NCBI GenBank assembly: GCA_018401415.1 | Contig: JAGYKV010000017.1 | Coordinates: 756,001 to 820,000, forward strand | Source of the DNA: Candidatus Nanopelagicales bacterium | GTDB taxonomy: Bacteria > Actinomycetota > Actinomycetes > S36-B12 | Length of the DNA stretch: 64,000 nucleotides | Direction: 5' to 3' | Part shown: positions 28,331-37,436 of the stretch, piece by piece | How positions within the stretch are numbered: the first letter of the stretch is position 1 | Layout of the letters: each line of letters begins with the position of its first letter | Notes under the pieces: model-generated | Seen by the model: only the letters and a program-made list of their open reading frames with translations | Databases searched by the model: none | What the model was told of the DNA's origin: nothing | Position numbers and translations under genes: made by a program

Positions 28331-29461
28331 GTGACATATGCCCGATTTCCCGTAAATCTTGACTCCATTGCTGGCGCGCCCATGTCACCAACGGTGCTCT
28401 CGGCCTGGCACAGTGCCGCCCAGCAGGCATATTCAGATCCAGCTCGCATGCACCATGTTGGCCGCCAAGCTGGCTTGCTCTTGGAATCAGCGCGCTCCAG
28501 TATCGCCAACAGCCTCGGGGTTAACCCATCTAATATCTACTTCGCCGGATCTGCTCCAGAAGCGATCCGGGTAGCCATCCATGGTGTTTACCGACAGCGA
28601 CGAAGGATTTCATCTCGGGTTATTGCATCCGATATCGAGTCGTTAGCAGTTCTGAACTCCGTGGAAAACCTCGTTACCCACGAAGGCGCTGAGTTCATCC
28701 GAGTCCCCGCCCTTATTTCGGGTGCACTCGATCTCGATGCCATGCACAAGGTCCTTAAAGGCGGGGCCGCATTGGCCTGTGTTCAACTTGCCAATGCGGA
28801 AGTCGGCACCCGGCAGCCCTTTGCTGAAGTACTTGAATCGGCGCGCGCAGCGGGTATTCCCGTCATCACCGATTCCACCGGCGTGATCAGTCACGATCAA
28901 CTCCCTGAAGATTTTGATCTCCTGATTGCACCGGCTCGAGACTGGGGTGGTCCACCCGGTGTCGCAATTTTGGTGACAAACCCGCGATTTCATTGGCGAC
29001 CTGAGGAAGCCCCTGATCGCGGTTGGATCGGAGGTTTTCCCGATATTCCAGGAGCGGTGGCGGCGGCCGTTGCCCTCGAGGAGAAATCCGACTGGGAAGA
29101 AAGTGCCAATCGGTTGCGTGAACTCATTGACCTTCTTCGGCAATCATTGGAGCTCACGGGGACTGGCGGATTTCACTGCACCGGCGACCCTGACAATCGC
29201 CTACCCCACATCCTTACTTTCACCATCCAAGGAGCTGCCGCGGGAGCACTTGTCACCGAACTTGATAAGCGTGGCTTCTACGTAGCTTCAGGATCAGCTT
29301 GTACCGCTGATTCCAGAATGCCATCGCATGTTCTCGAAGCCATGGGATTGCCCCGTGAATCAAGTATTCGGATCTCACTCCCACCCACCTGCACAGCTGA
29401 CGACATCAACCAATTCCTTCAGGTACTACCCGATGCCCTCGAAACAGTTGTCACCGATTAG
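28331..29461 (+). CDS. Cysteine desulfurase-like aminotransferase, PLP lysine absent
   Basis: 376 aa, aminotransferase class V fold of the IscS/NifS type. The mobile Cys loop is present (ASGSACTA, Cys324), as is NAEVGTRQPF (cf. NNEIGV). But the Schiff-base segment SAHKxYGPKG reads PARDWGGPPG (201-210), giving Asp204 or Arg203 where Lys is expected, and the PLP-stacking His of TEHKAV is Ser in IESLAV. So it cannot form the usual internal aldimine. Similar actinobacterial proteins next to nadA/erpA exist as I recall. Context (erpA, nadA close by) suggests a role near Fe-S metabolism, possibly non-catalytic. Start ATG-type at 28331. Confidence 0.75.
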   Translation: MTYARFPVNLDSIAGAPMSPTVLSAWHSAAQQAYSDPARMHHVGRQAGLLLESARSSIANSLGVNPSNIYFAGSAPEAIRVAIHGVYRQRRRISSRVIASDIESLAVLNSVENLVTHEGAEFIRVPALISGALDLDAMHKVLKGGAALACVQLANAEVGTRQPFAEVLESARAAGIPVITDSTGVISHDQLPEDFDLLIAPARDWGGPPGVAILVTNPRFHWRPEEAPDRGWIGGFPDIPGAVAAAVALEEKSDWEESANRLRELIDLLRQSLELTGTGGFHCTGDPDNRLPHILTFTIQGAAAGALVTELDKRGFYVASGSACTADSRMPSHVLEAMGLPRESSIRISLPPTCTADDINQFLQVLPDALETVVTD

Positions 29462-30156
29462 CCGAAACAAGGGTCCGTGTGCAGCACACTGTGCAAGCGT
29501 TGAATGTAATCACTGCGAGGTATCTCAATAACACCCAGACTTGCTAGATGGTCGGTGCACCACTGCACATCTAATATTCGATTCCCTCCGCAAGAATTTA
29601 ATTTCTCCACCAGAAACAGAAGTGCCACTTTTGAAGCGTCCCGCTCCCGACTAAACATTGACTCCCCTGCAAATAATCCGCCTAGCTCAATGCCATAAAG
29701 GCCACCCACCAGATCACCCGATTGATTCCACACTTCAACCGAGTGCGCAAAGCCACGCTGGTGTAACTCCGTATACGTGTCAATGAAGTGACTCGTAATC
29801 CACTGGCCTTCCTCAATTGGACGTTGACACGAGAGCATGACTTCGGTGAAGCGAGTGTCACATGTCACGGTGAATCGCTTTCGCGACTTCCGCAGAGATC
29901 GGTGCACCCGAAGGGCTTGAAGTGGCAAGATCCCTCGCGGGTTCGGTGACCACCAGGCAAGCTGACCCGGCTGCATTGTCCCTTCTTGGCTGAGGTGCAT
30001 GGGGAACAAACCCTTGGCGTAGCCTTGTAAAACAGTGGCCGGGTCCAGATCTGCTCCTATCGCAACAACATCATTGTCGGGATCCGCTTCGAGTGGGTCA
30101 GGTAGAACCCAATCAGAATCAGGCAGTGGCTTTCCCCCTGCGATAATTCCGCGCAC
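29458..30156 (-). CDS. aat: Leucyl/phenylalanyl-tRNA-protein transferase
   Basis: 232 aa. N-end rule enzyme: transfers Leu or Phe from tRNA to proteins with N-terminal Arg or Lys. Family signatures WWSPNPRG, FTVTCDTRF, TEVMLSCQRP, WITSHFIDTYTELHQRGFAHSVEVW and GGLFAGESMFSRERDASKVAL are all seen. Start GTG 30156 gives the expected short N-terminus. Overlaps the end of the convergent desulfurase-like gene by 4 bp; lies 9 bp after adoK on the same strand. Confidence 0.95.
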   Translation of the reverse strand: MRGIIAGGKPLPDSDWVLPDPLEADPDNDVVAIGADLDPATVLQGYAKGLFPMHLSQEGTMQPGQLAWWSPNPRGILPLQALRVHRSLRKSRKRFTVTCDTRFTEVMLSCQRPIEEGQWITSHFIDTYTELHQRGFAHSVEVWNQSGDLVGGLYGIELGGLFAGESMFSRERDASKVALLFLVEKLNSCGGNRILDVQWCTDHLASLGVIEIPRSDYIQRLHSVLHTDPCFG

Positions 30157-30165
30157 AAGAATTCC

Positions 30166-31152
30166 CTAAGGTCGAGGACAGGAAATATGCGCCTCAACAT
30201 CTGAGGCCGCGGTATCACCATAACTTTGGGACATGCGCTCAAGAAAATGAAGTTGCGCTAATTCGTATTCCTGGGTTCCCACCGTCTCAATGACGTAGGT
30301 GGCCAATAACGACCCAATTTGAGCGGAACGTTCATCGGTGAGACCCCATGCCTGACCGGTCAGAAAGCCTGCCCGAAATGCATCTCCCACACCCGTGGGA
30401 TCGGCTTTGCGGAGTTCTTCTGCAATGGGTACTTCAACTCTCTGCTCTCCGCGACGATCAATCCGAGCACCCTTTGCGCCCAGCGTGGTCACTCGAACCT
30501 CGACCATGGTGGAAATATCTTGGGGACTCCAACCAGTTTTTTGTTCAATCAACGCAGATTCATATTCGTTGGTAAACAGGTACTGCGCACCCTCAATGAG
30601 TGGCTTTACTTCGTCACCTGTCATTCGAGCTAATTGCTGAGATGGGTCTGCGGCGAACGGATAACCACGGAACCGGCATTCATCTGTGTGCCGCTGCATG
30701 GCGAGGGGATCATTTGCGCCAATTAACACAATGTCGGCAGAACCTGCCTTGTCAACAATTGGCTTGAGCTCAATATTGCGTGCTTCAGACATGGCACCTG
30801 CGTAGAAGGTGGCGATTTGATTCTGTTCCGCATCGGTCGTACACACAAAACGAGCAGTGTGTGCGGAGTCAGAAATATGCACGCCGCCGGTGTCCACGCC
30901 GTGGCGATTCAGCCAACTTTCATAATCAGCGAAATCAGGGCCAACCGCACCCACGAGGATGGGACTGAGCCCTAGGCATCCCATTCCGAAGGCAATATTC
31001 GGAGCAACTCCCCCGCGACGTATCTCCAACTCATCTACCAGAAAAGACAGTGAAACCTTGTCCAATTTGCCCTCGACGAGGGAGTCCACAAAATTGCCGG
31101 GAAAAGTCATTAAATGATCGGTCGCAATAGAACCCGTAATCAGAATAGCCAC
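30166..31152 (-). CDS. adoK: Adenosine kinase, PfkB family
   Basis: 328 aa. Closely resembles M. tuberculosis AdoK (Rv2202c): ITGSIATDHLMTFPG start, VSLSFLVDELEIRRGGVAPN, MSEARNIELK, FAADPSQQLARM, YLFTNEYES, and the anion-hole/catalytic DPTGVGDAFRAGFLTG with the Asp base. Phosphorylates adenosine to AMP in purine salvage; related PfkB kinases of this clade may use other sugars. GTG 31152 chosen as start because the family begins here; the frame is open to 31194. Confidence 0.9.
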   Translation of the reverse strand: MAILITGSIATDHLMTFPGNFVDSLVEGKLDKVSLSFLVDELEIRRGGVAPNIAFGMGCLGLSPILVGAVGPDFADYESWLNRHGVDTGGVHISDSAHTARFVCTTDAEQNQIATFYAGAMSEARNIELKPIVDKAGSADIVLIGANDPLAMQRHTDECRFRGYPFAADPSQQLARMTGDEVKPLIEGAQYLFTNEYESALIEQKTGWSPQDISTMVEVRVTTLGAKGARIDRRGEQRVEVPIAEELRKADPTGVGDAFRAGFLTGQAWGLTDERSAQIGSLLATYVIETVGTQEYELAQLHFLERMSQSYGDTAASDVEAHISCPRP

Positions 31153-31202
31153 GTTGCGAGAGCCTACCGGTCTACGTGAGTGAGCAACACACACATCGAA
31201 AC

Positions 31203-31227
31203 AAAAAGCCCATGAAATATTGGGCTT
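31203..31227 (-). terminator. Intrinsic terminator after erpA
   Basis: On the minus strand AAGCCCA, an 8-base loop, TGGGCTT and a T-rich tail (TTTTTG), starting 10 bases after the erpA stop. Separates erpA from adoK transcription. Confidence 0.85.
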
Positions 31228-31236
31228 GGTTCACCC

Positions 31237-31599
31237 CTAATGGAATGAATCACCGCATGCGCACGAACCCGTGGCATTTGGATTGTCAATTGTGAAACCC
31301 TGCTTTTCAATCGTGTCTACGAAATCAATGGTCGCACCGCTCAAATAAGGGGCGCTCATACGGTCGGTCACCACATTGACCCCATTGAAATCTTTCGTGA
31401 CATCGCCGTCAAGATTACGGTCATCAAAGAAAAGCTGGTAGCGCAGACCAGAACAACCGCCAGGCTGAACCGCAATCCGAAGGGCGAGGTCATCGCGACC
31501 TTCAGATTCGAGAAGCACTTTGACTTTATCCGCCGCAGCTTCACTGAGAAGAAGGCCGTCGGTCAGGGTGGTTTCGGTTACTGTGGATTCAGTGGACAT
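31237..31599 (-). CDS. erpA: Iron-sulfur cluster insertion protein ErpA/HesB family
   Basis: 120 aa A-type carrier. Three cluster-binding cysteines: GGCSGLRY and the C-terminal CACG. Delivers 2Fe-2S/4Fe-4S clusters to apo-proteins; likely clients encoded nearby include NadA and LipA (inference). ATG 31599 chosen over the upstream TTG. Corresponds to Rv2204c. Followed by a clear terminator. Confidence 0.95.
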   Translation of the reverse strand: MSTESTVTETTLTDGLLLSEAAADKVKVLLESEGRDDLALRIAVQPGGCSGLRYQLFFDDRNLDGDVTKDFNGVNVVTDRMSAPYLSGATIDFVDTIEKQGFTIDNPNATGSCACGDSFH

Positions 31600-31730
31600 G
31601 TGCAATCTCGCTTCCTAATGAACTGGATAACCCGTCGGTGGGTGTCCCGACGGTTATAAGAGTAGGCCTGAACCTCGATTTGTGCACGCGCCGCCCCTGA
31701 ATGGCGTTCCAACCCCGTGAGGGGGAGAAT

Positions 31731-32927
31731 ATGAAGATGCCTGGAACATTTACCGATCCTGCTCCATCTCCGCTGGCTCTGTTACTTCTCGGTCACGAGG
31801 CGGACTCGTCCAGTGAGCGCGGAGTCGAATGCCCCGGGGACCTTCCCCCGGCCTCCGATCCTGATCTGATTAACCGAGCCAGGAAGGCCAAGGAATCACT
31901 GGGTGAACGCGTTTTCATCCTGGGCCATCATTATCAGCGCGATGAAGTTATCCAATTCGCCGATGTCACCGGAGATTCCTTCAAGCTGGCTCAGCAGGCA
32001 GCGGCAATGCCGCAGGCCGAGTTCATTGTTTTCTGCGGGGTGCACTTCATGGCTGAAAGTGCCGATATCTTGACCACTGAGAACCAGAAAGTTATTTTGC
32101 CCGACCTCGCCGCAGGTTGTTCCATGGCGGACATGGCCGAGATCACTCAGGTGGAACAGTGTTGGGCTGATCTGACCGAGGCTGGAGTCGCGGATATCAC
32201 AATTCCCATCACCTACATGAATTCGACAGCCGCAATCAAGGCATTTACCGGTCGCAACGGTGGCTCAATCTGTACGTCGAGTAACGCCCAACGAAGTTTG
32301 GAATGGGCATTTCAGCGGGGTGAGAAAGTTTTATTCCTGCCGGATCAGCATCTCGGTCGAAACACAGCGGTGCGGGATTTGGGGCTGAACCTAAATGATT
32401 GCGTGGTGTACAACCCCAACCGACCACTCGGCGGCCTCACCAAAGAGCAAATACAGAATGCACGGGTGATCCTGTGGAAAGGTCACTGCAGTGTTCACGG
32501 CCGCTTCACCCCGGAATGTGTGGACAACGTCCGTGAAAAAATTCCAGGGATCACGGTGATTGTGCACCCAGAGTGCACATACGAGGTTGTTGAGAAGGCC
32601 GATCAAGTCGGATCCACCGAAAAAATTATTGCTGCCATTGAGTCAGCACCGGCGGGGTCAGCATGGGCAATTGGAACCGAGCTCAACCTTGTTAAGCGTC
32701 TGGCCATTGCTCACCCAGATAAAGAGATTGTCTACCTGGATAAAACAGTCTGTTTCTGCTCCACCATGAATCGCATTGACCTGCCCCACTTGGTGTGGTC
32801 ACTCGAACAGTTGGCCTCGGGCAATGTTGTGAACCAGATCAAGGTAGATCCGGAGACTTCACACTGGGCGCGAGTCGCATTGGATCGCATGCTGGCACTT
32901 CCCGGATTAACCTCCGTGCTGGACTAA
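31731..32927 (+). CDS. nadA: Quinolinate synthase
   Basis: 398 aa. Makes quinolinate from iminoaspartate and dihydroxyacetone phosphate in NAD synthesis. Repeated-domain fold with GHHYQRDEVIQFADVTGDSF, FCGVHFMAESADIL, TYMNSTAAIK and 4Fe-4S ligand cysteines in FCGV, GHCSVHGRF and VCFCSTM. Start ATG 31731, close behind GGGGGAG (ATG 31737 has the better spacing). No nadB or nadC adjacent; the latter are expected elsewhere. Confidence 0.96.
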   Translation: MKMPGTFTDPAPSPLALLLLGHEADSSSERGVECPGDLPPASDPDLINRARKAKESLGERVFILGHHYQRDEVIQFADVTGDSFKLAQQAAAMPQAEFIVFCGVHFMAESADILTTENQKVILPDLAAGCSMADMAEITQVEQCWADLTEAGVADITIPITYMNSTAAIKAFTGRNGGSICTSSNAQRSLEWAFQRGEKVLFLPDQHLGRNTAVRDLGLNLNDCVVYNPNRPLGGLTKEQIQNARVILWKGHCSVHGRFTPECVDNVREKIPGITVIVHPECTYEVVEKADQVGSTEKIIAAIESAPAGSAWAIGTELNLVKRLAIAHPDKEIVYLDKTVCFCSTMNRIDLPHLVWSLEQLASGNVVNQIKVDPETSHWARVALDRMLALPGLTSVLD

Positions 32928-33454
32928 TTGTGGCCAGGTGATTTGGTAATCGGAATAATTACTTCGTTTCGACGAGCAAACCATGGCTTCCACGGAGGGT
33001 CATAGCGAGCCCATTGAGGTTGACCTGCAATTGAATAGCCCGCTGCGGTGATCGCACTTTCCAGCAACTGGATTCTCTTTTCCACTTCACTGTATTTCCA
33101 CGAACCAGACCAAGTTGCCGCCGCAGCCACGTGTTCAGGTAATTCACGAAGAATCACCCTGGAATCTAGTGGGATGGGTAAATCACTCATGTCCGCTCCC
33201 GCTGGCATCACAAAAGACACTAGCCATTCGCCGCTTGCTTCACCTTTTTCAGTTATTGCGGCTTTTTGTATAACCGGCGATGTCATGGCGATACTGTTTT
33301 TTGATATGTAACCAACCAGCGGACCGAAAGCCATTGTTCCAACACGGTTCGGCTCCCCTTCCATGGTGATCTCTGCCAGTACACATGGTTCATAGAGACG
33401 GATTTGCATCTCGGGTGATTCCGACAGGACACGGTACTTCTGAACTTCTGTCAT
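32924..33454 (-). CDS. SOUL heme-binding family protein
   Basis: 176 aa. SOUL/HEBP fold: VQKYRVLSESPEMQIRLYEPC start, VAEITMEG-like strand, IAMTSPVIQ (the signature K/A-M-T-x-P-V) and a C-terminal RYDPPWKPWFARRNEVIIP segment. Heme or tetrapyrrole binding is the family role; ligand not shown. Overlaps pspAB by 4 bp, so it is translated as part of the Psp unit. Cytoplasmic. Confidence 0.9.
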   Translation of the reverse strand: MTEVQKYRVLSESPEMQIRLYEPCVLAEITMEGEPNRVGTMAFGPLVGYISKNSIAMTSPVIQKAAITEKGEASGEWLVSFVMPAGADMSDLPIPLDSRVILRELPEHVAAAATWSGSWKYSEVEKRIQLLESAITAAGYSIAGQPQWARYDPPWKPWFARRNEVIIPITKSPGHN

Positions 33455-34032
33455 TGAGTTTCAAATCCGGGTGCATCCCACAGTGCGAACCACCGTGAGA
33501 GGTCTGCTTCAAGTGGCAGCTCCCCTTTGAGTTTGTCACGAACCTTCAATTCAAGAACGTTGTTCCGCACCTTGTCTGCTGTTGCTGGAGCAAATGGATA
33601 AAAAGTTCCTCGCTTAAAAAGGTAAACCAACGCAATCTTCTCGCCCTGGGGACTAGCAAAAGTGAAAAGCGAACATAGCAATTGTGGACCAAAACCGGCC
33701 TGCACCAAAGAAGTATTGACCGCATGTGTATCCGTGACAACGGAGGAAAGATCAGGTGGATCACTGCGCACGGTCAGCCAGTCATAACCGAATTCGTCGG
33801 CGGAGGCCTTCACCTTCGGCCCTCCATCGGCGTCGAGTAACTCCCGCACTTCATTCTCGAGATCGGTAAAAGCTTTTCCTTCGGGGGCGCGAAAACACAC
33901 GGCGCCAATGCCGGTGGGCATGAAACCTAAATCCACCTGCATGGTGATGGCCGCAGAAGGAAGTGCAAAGAGCGAGTCGAGGTTCGGTCGAACTGGTTCC
34001 TTTCTGCCTCGAAGCGCATCCATGAAACCCAC
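33451..34032 (-). CDS. pspAB: PspA-associated protein PspAB
   Basis: 193 aa. Matches the actinobacterial PspAB family: MGFMDALRGRK start, DSLFALPSAAITMQ, DLGFMPTGIGAVCFR, DEFGYDWLTVRSDPPD. No known catalytic motif. Lies between htpX (2 bp) and the SOUL gene (4-bp overlap), in the same order I know from Streptomyces pspA-pspAA/AB loci; probably a partner in membrane-stress response. Confidence 0.85.
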   Translation of the reverse strand: MGFMDALRGRKEPVRPNLDSLFALPSAAITMQVDLGFMPTGIGAVCFRAPEGKAFTDLENEVRELLDADGGPKVKASADEFGYDWLTVRSDPPDLSSVVTDTHAVNTSLVQAGFGPQLLCSLFTFASPQGEKIALVYLFKRGTFYPFAPATADKVRNNVLELKVRDKLKGELPLEADLSRWFALWDAPGFETQ

Positions 34033-34034
34033 TG

Positions 34035-34940
34035 TTAGCGATCACCCAATTGCGCTGAAATTTTTGCCAACTGCTCAAGGCGCTTTTCCAATGAAGGATG
34101 CGTGGCAAAGATTGCTTCCATGCCCAGACCCTTATTTCCCTTAAATGCCGGGGCAAATGCAATGGCACTGACCGGCTCCATGCTCCGCAGATCCTTGTCT
34201 GGAATCACACTCATTTCACCACTGATCTTGACCAGTGCGCTGGCAAGTGCACTGGGTTTTCCCGTGAGAAGGGCGGCACCGCGATCCGCACCGAGCTCTC
34301 GGTAGCGTGAAAGGGCGCGCATCAACATAAAGGAAATGAAATAGACAATTGCACTCACAGCCATCACGGCCATGAAGACAACCGCCGTGTTTTGATCTCG
34401 ACGATCCCGCATCATGGATCCCCACATGGCACTTCGGGTGAGGAATCCCGCAAGGATGGAAGTAAAGGATGCAATAGTCATGACAGTGACATCGCGATGA
34501 GCAACGTGTGAGAGTTCGTGTGCAAGAACTCCCTCTAATTCGGCTTCGTCGAGCCTTTTTAATAATCCCGTTGTAACGACAACAACTGAGCGATTAGGGC
34601 TACGACCCGTGGCGAATGCATTAGGTACCGGGGAATCCGAAATCCCCACCCGCGGCTTCTTCATATCAGCCATTGCACAAATTCGATCAACTAGAGCGTG
34701 AAGTTGTGGGGCTTGTTCGGGAGTCACTTCAACAGCTTTCATAGCTTTCATGGAGAGCGTGTCGGAGAACCACCATTGGGCGAAAAGGAAGCCTCCTGAA
34801 AGCACCAATACGACCACTGCGTTAAAGCCAATGCCGATCAAAAATGCAACGAGAATTACATAAAGAAATCCGATGCCAAAAAGCGTGCCGAACATTCGAA
34901 CCGACAAGCCTCGATCCTTGCCGTATCTGGTCTGAGCCAC
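34035..34940 (-). CDS. htpX: Zinc metalloprotease HtpX
   Basis: 301 aa M48 membrane protease. Two N-terminal helices (about 17-60), zinc site AHELSH with following VAHRD (about 138-147), a helix pair (about 150-215) and the third ligand Glu in YRELGADRGAA. Degrades misfolded membrane proteins on the cytoplasmic side. Follows pspA by 52 bp; joint expression in envelope stress is likely. Confidence 0.95.
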   Translation of the reverse strand: MAQTRYGKDRGLSVRMFGTLFGIGFLYVILVAFLIGIGFNAVVVLVLSGGFLFAQWWFSDTLSMKAMKAVEVTPEQAPQLHALVDRICAMADMKKPRVGISDSPVPNAFATGRSPNRSVVVVTTGLLKRLDEAELEGVLAHELSHVAHRDVTVMTIASFTSILAGFLTRSAMWGSMMRDRRDQNTAVVFMAVMAVSAIVYFISFMLMRALSRYRELGADRGAALLTGKPSALASALVKISGEMSVIPDKDLRSMEPVSAIAFAPAFKGNKGLGMEAIFATHPSLEKRLEQLAKISAQLGDR

Positions 34941-34992
34941 AACTATCCCTTCCTCGAGGTCAATGAAAAACTATGAACACGGGCAAAATCAC

Positions 34993-35718
34993 CTAGTCTT
35001 CAATTGCCTTCTTTTCAGCTGAACCCAATTGGTTTTTCATAGCAGCGAGCTGTGCTTCCACTTCAGATTCGCTCGCCATGCGCTCCAATTCCACAGTAAT
35101 ACTGTCTTTGCTCATGCCAGATGGGTCGCTGAGCGCACCTGAAGCCATGAGTTCATCGATTGCGCCTGCCCGAGCCTGCATTTCAGCCGTCTTGTCTTCA
35201 GCACGCTGAACCGCGAGTCCAACATCTCCCAGCTCGGAGGAAATTCCGGAAAAAGCCTCGTTGATTTTTGTTTGAGCCTCTGCCGCTGAGTAAGTTGCCT
35301 TAATCGTTTCTTTGCGCGTGCGGAAAGATTCAACTTTGCTTTGCAATTGCTGAGAAGCGACAATAAGTTTCTCTTCTTGCTCCTGAAGTTGACCAAGTTG
35401 CGTCGTGAGGTCGGCTATCTGCTGATGCAATCCACTGCGGCGGATTAGCGCTTCGCGCGCTAAATCCTCACGATTGGCCGCGAGCGCGGCCCGAGCCTGT
35501 TCCTCCAACTTGACTTCTTGCTTTGACAGACCCTGAAGTTGGAGTTCGATCCGCTTGCGGCTTGTGGCAACGTCAGCCACACCACGGCGAACTTTCTGCA
35601 GCAGTTCCAACTGCTTTTCATAGGAATAGTCCAACACTTCGCGTGGATCTTCCGCCTTATTGAGTGCTTTATTTGCCTTGGACTTAAAAATCAATGTAAA
35701 GCGCTGCCACAAACCCAT
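34993..35718 (-). CDS. pspA: PspA/IM30 family envelope-stress protein
   Basis: 241 aa, almost entirely alpha-helical coiled coil (ESCRT-III-like fold). MGLWQRFTLIFKSKANKALNKAEDPREVLDYSYEKQLE is the family N-terminus, with the amphipathic membrane-binding helix. Stabilises stressed membranes. ATG 35718 chosen (GAAGGG upstream); the frame is open to 35820. First gene of pspA-htpX-pspAB-SOUL, divergent from DUF3043. Confidence 0.93.
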   Translation of the reverse strand: MGLWQRFTLIFKSKANKALNKAEDPREVLDYSYEKQLELLQKVRRGVADVATSRKRIELQLQGLSKQEVKLEEQARAALAANREDLAREALIRRSGLHQQIADLTTQLGQLQEQEEKLIVASQQLQSKVESFRTRKETIKATYSAAEAQTKINEAFSGISSELGDVGLAVQRAEDKTAEMQARAGAIDELMASGALSDPSGMSKDSITVELERMASESEVEAQLAAMKNQLGSAEKKAIED

Positions 35719-35823
35719 GGTGAAATCCCTTCGACTGCCGGCAACATCTGGCCGGAATATTCCACTAGGGTAAATGGAGCAACCGACTCGCGCACACACC
35801 AGTGGGGCTACTCTGGGCACATC

Positions 35824-36423
35824 ATGTTTGGACAGAAGAGGAGTAGCCCTCCAGAAACCCCCGATGCCCCTGAAAATGGACCCCTTTCAGGCAAGGGACG
35901 CCCCACGCCCTCTCGCAAAGAAGCGGAGGCCGCGCGTCGAGCCAATGTGCGCGCTCCCCGGGGTTCCAAGCAGGGTAAGAAGGCGTCGCGTGAAGCCGAT
36001 CGGCTGGCGCGAGCCCGCCAGCGTGAAGGCATGCTTGCCGGTGACCCGAAATATCTTCCTGCCCGCGACCAAGGACCGGTCCGCGCCTATGTCCGCGATT
36101 TTGTCGACGGTAGATACACCGTGGCTGAGTACTTCATCTTTATGGCACTCATCGTCTTGGTGTTGGGCTTTGTCCCCAATGTCTCTGTCCAACAGTTTGT
36201 GTCATTTGCATTCTTCATGGTCGCGGCTTTGATTGTGATCGATACCGTGATTCTCATTGTTCAACTTCGCATGCGGGTGAAAAAAGAATTCCCTGACAAG
36301 GCAGATCAGAAGGGGACAACTTTGTACGCCCTCATGCGCGTACTCCAATACAGGCGCCTTCGCATGCCAAAGCCACGCGTTCCCCGGGGCACTCGGAAGA
36401 AGAAGCAGGATAAACCATCATGA
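35824..36423 (+). CDS. DUF3043 membrane protein
   Basis: 199 aa. Highly basic N-terminus (about 25-70, many R/K), the family motif GDPKYLPARDQGPVRAYVRD, two transmembrane helices (about 105-125 and 130-150) and a basic tail. Actinobacteria-specific protein of unknown function, equivalent to Rv2206. Start ATG 35824 after a divergent 105-bp gap to pspA. ATGA overlap with the aldo/keto reductase. Confidence 0.88.
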   Translation: MFGQKRSSPPETPDAPENGPLSGKGRPTPSRKEAEAARRANVRAPRGSKQGKKASREADRLARARQREGMLAGDPKYLPARDQGPVRAYVRDFVDGRYTVAEYFIFMALIVLVLGFVPNVSVQQFVSFAFFMVAALIVIDTVILIVQLRMRVKKEFPDKADQKGTTLYALMRVLQYRRLRMPKPRVPRGTRKKKQDKPS

Positions 36424-37421
36424 AATATAGGCTTCTGGGCCGCAGTGGCTTGAAGGTGAGTGAGATCACTTACGGCAATTGGGTCACGCACGGCTCCCAA
36501 ATTGACGATGCCCAAGCAATCATAACAATGCATGCCGCCCTCGATGCGGGGATAACTTCATTTGACACTGCCGATGTCTATGCCGCGACCAAGGCTGAAG
36601 TCGTCATGGGCAAAGCTCTGAAAGGGCAGCGTCGCGAGGGGTTGGAAATCTTCACCAAGGTGTATTGGCCGACCGGCACAGGGGTCAATGATCGGGGCCT
36701 CTCTCGGAAACACATTATGGAATCGTGCGAAGCATCCTTGAAACGATTGAACATCGAATACATCGATCTCTATCAAGCGCACCGATACGACTATGAAACC
36801 CCCCTCGAGGAAACCCTCCGCGCATTCGATGATCTTGTGCGCCAGGGCAAGGTTCTGTATGTCGGTGTCAGTGAATGGAACGCTCAGCAAATCCGCGATG
36901 CAATCCGCATCGCAAATGACATGGGTTTCGACCGGATAATCAGTAACCAGCCTCAATACAACATGCTGTGGCGGGTTATTGAATCCGAAGTGATTCCTGC
37001 GAGTGAAGAACTGGGAATTGGCCAAATTGTCTGGTCGCCCATTGCACAGGGCGTACTCACCGGTAAATACAAGCCGGGTCAACCTGTTCCAGACGGCAGC
37101 CGGGCAACCGATACCAATGGTGGGGCTGACTTTGTGAATCGCTGGTTGAAAGACGATGTCCTCACTGCGGTGTCAAAACTTGAACCCATTGCTGCCGATA
37201 TGAAACTCACCATGGCTCAACTTGCAGTTGCCTGGGTATTGAGCAATTCAAATGTGACATCTGCAATTGTCGGTGCCACGCGTCCGGAACAGATAACTGA
37301 AAATGCTCTGGCAGCGGGCACCTCCCTGCCAGAAGATGTCCTGAGCGCAATTGACTATGCCCTCGGTGACCTTGTGCAAATTGACCCTGCCCTGACCGTT
37401 TCACCAGAAACTCGACCATAA
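36420..37421 (+). CDS. Aldo/keto reductase
   Basis: 333 aa (beta/alpha)8 NADPH-dependent oxidoreductase of the KvbA/YghZ type. Catalytic tetrad visible: Asp49, Tyr54, Lys80 (FTKVYW) and His121 (QAHRYD); C-terminal cofactor-binding VGATRPEQITEN. Reduces aldehydes; substrate unknown. Translationally coupled to DUF3043 by ATGA overlap. Confidence 0.92.
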   Translation: MKYRLLGRSGLKVSEITYGNWVTHGSQIDDAQAIITMHAALDAGITSFDTADVYAATKAEVVMGKALKGQRREGLEIFTKVYWPTGTGVNDRGLSRKHIMESCEASLKRLNIEYIDLYQAHRYDYETPLEETLRAFDDLVRQGKVLYVGVSEWNAQQIRDAIRIANDMGFDRIISNQPQYNMLWRVIESEVIPASEELGIGQIVWSPIAQGVLTGKYKPGQPVPDGSRATDTNGGADFVNRWLKDDVLTAVSKLEPIAADMKLTMAQLAVAWVLSNSNVTSAIVGATRPEQITENALAAGTSLPEDVLSAIDYALGDLVQIDPALTVSPETRP

Positions 37422-37436
37422 AAGTAAGGAGATGAA

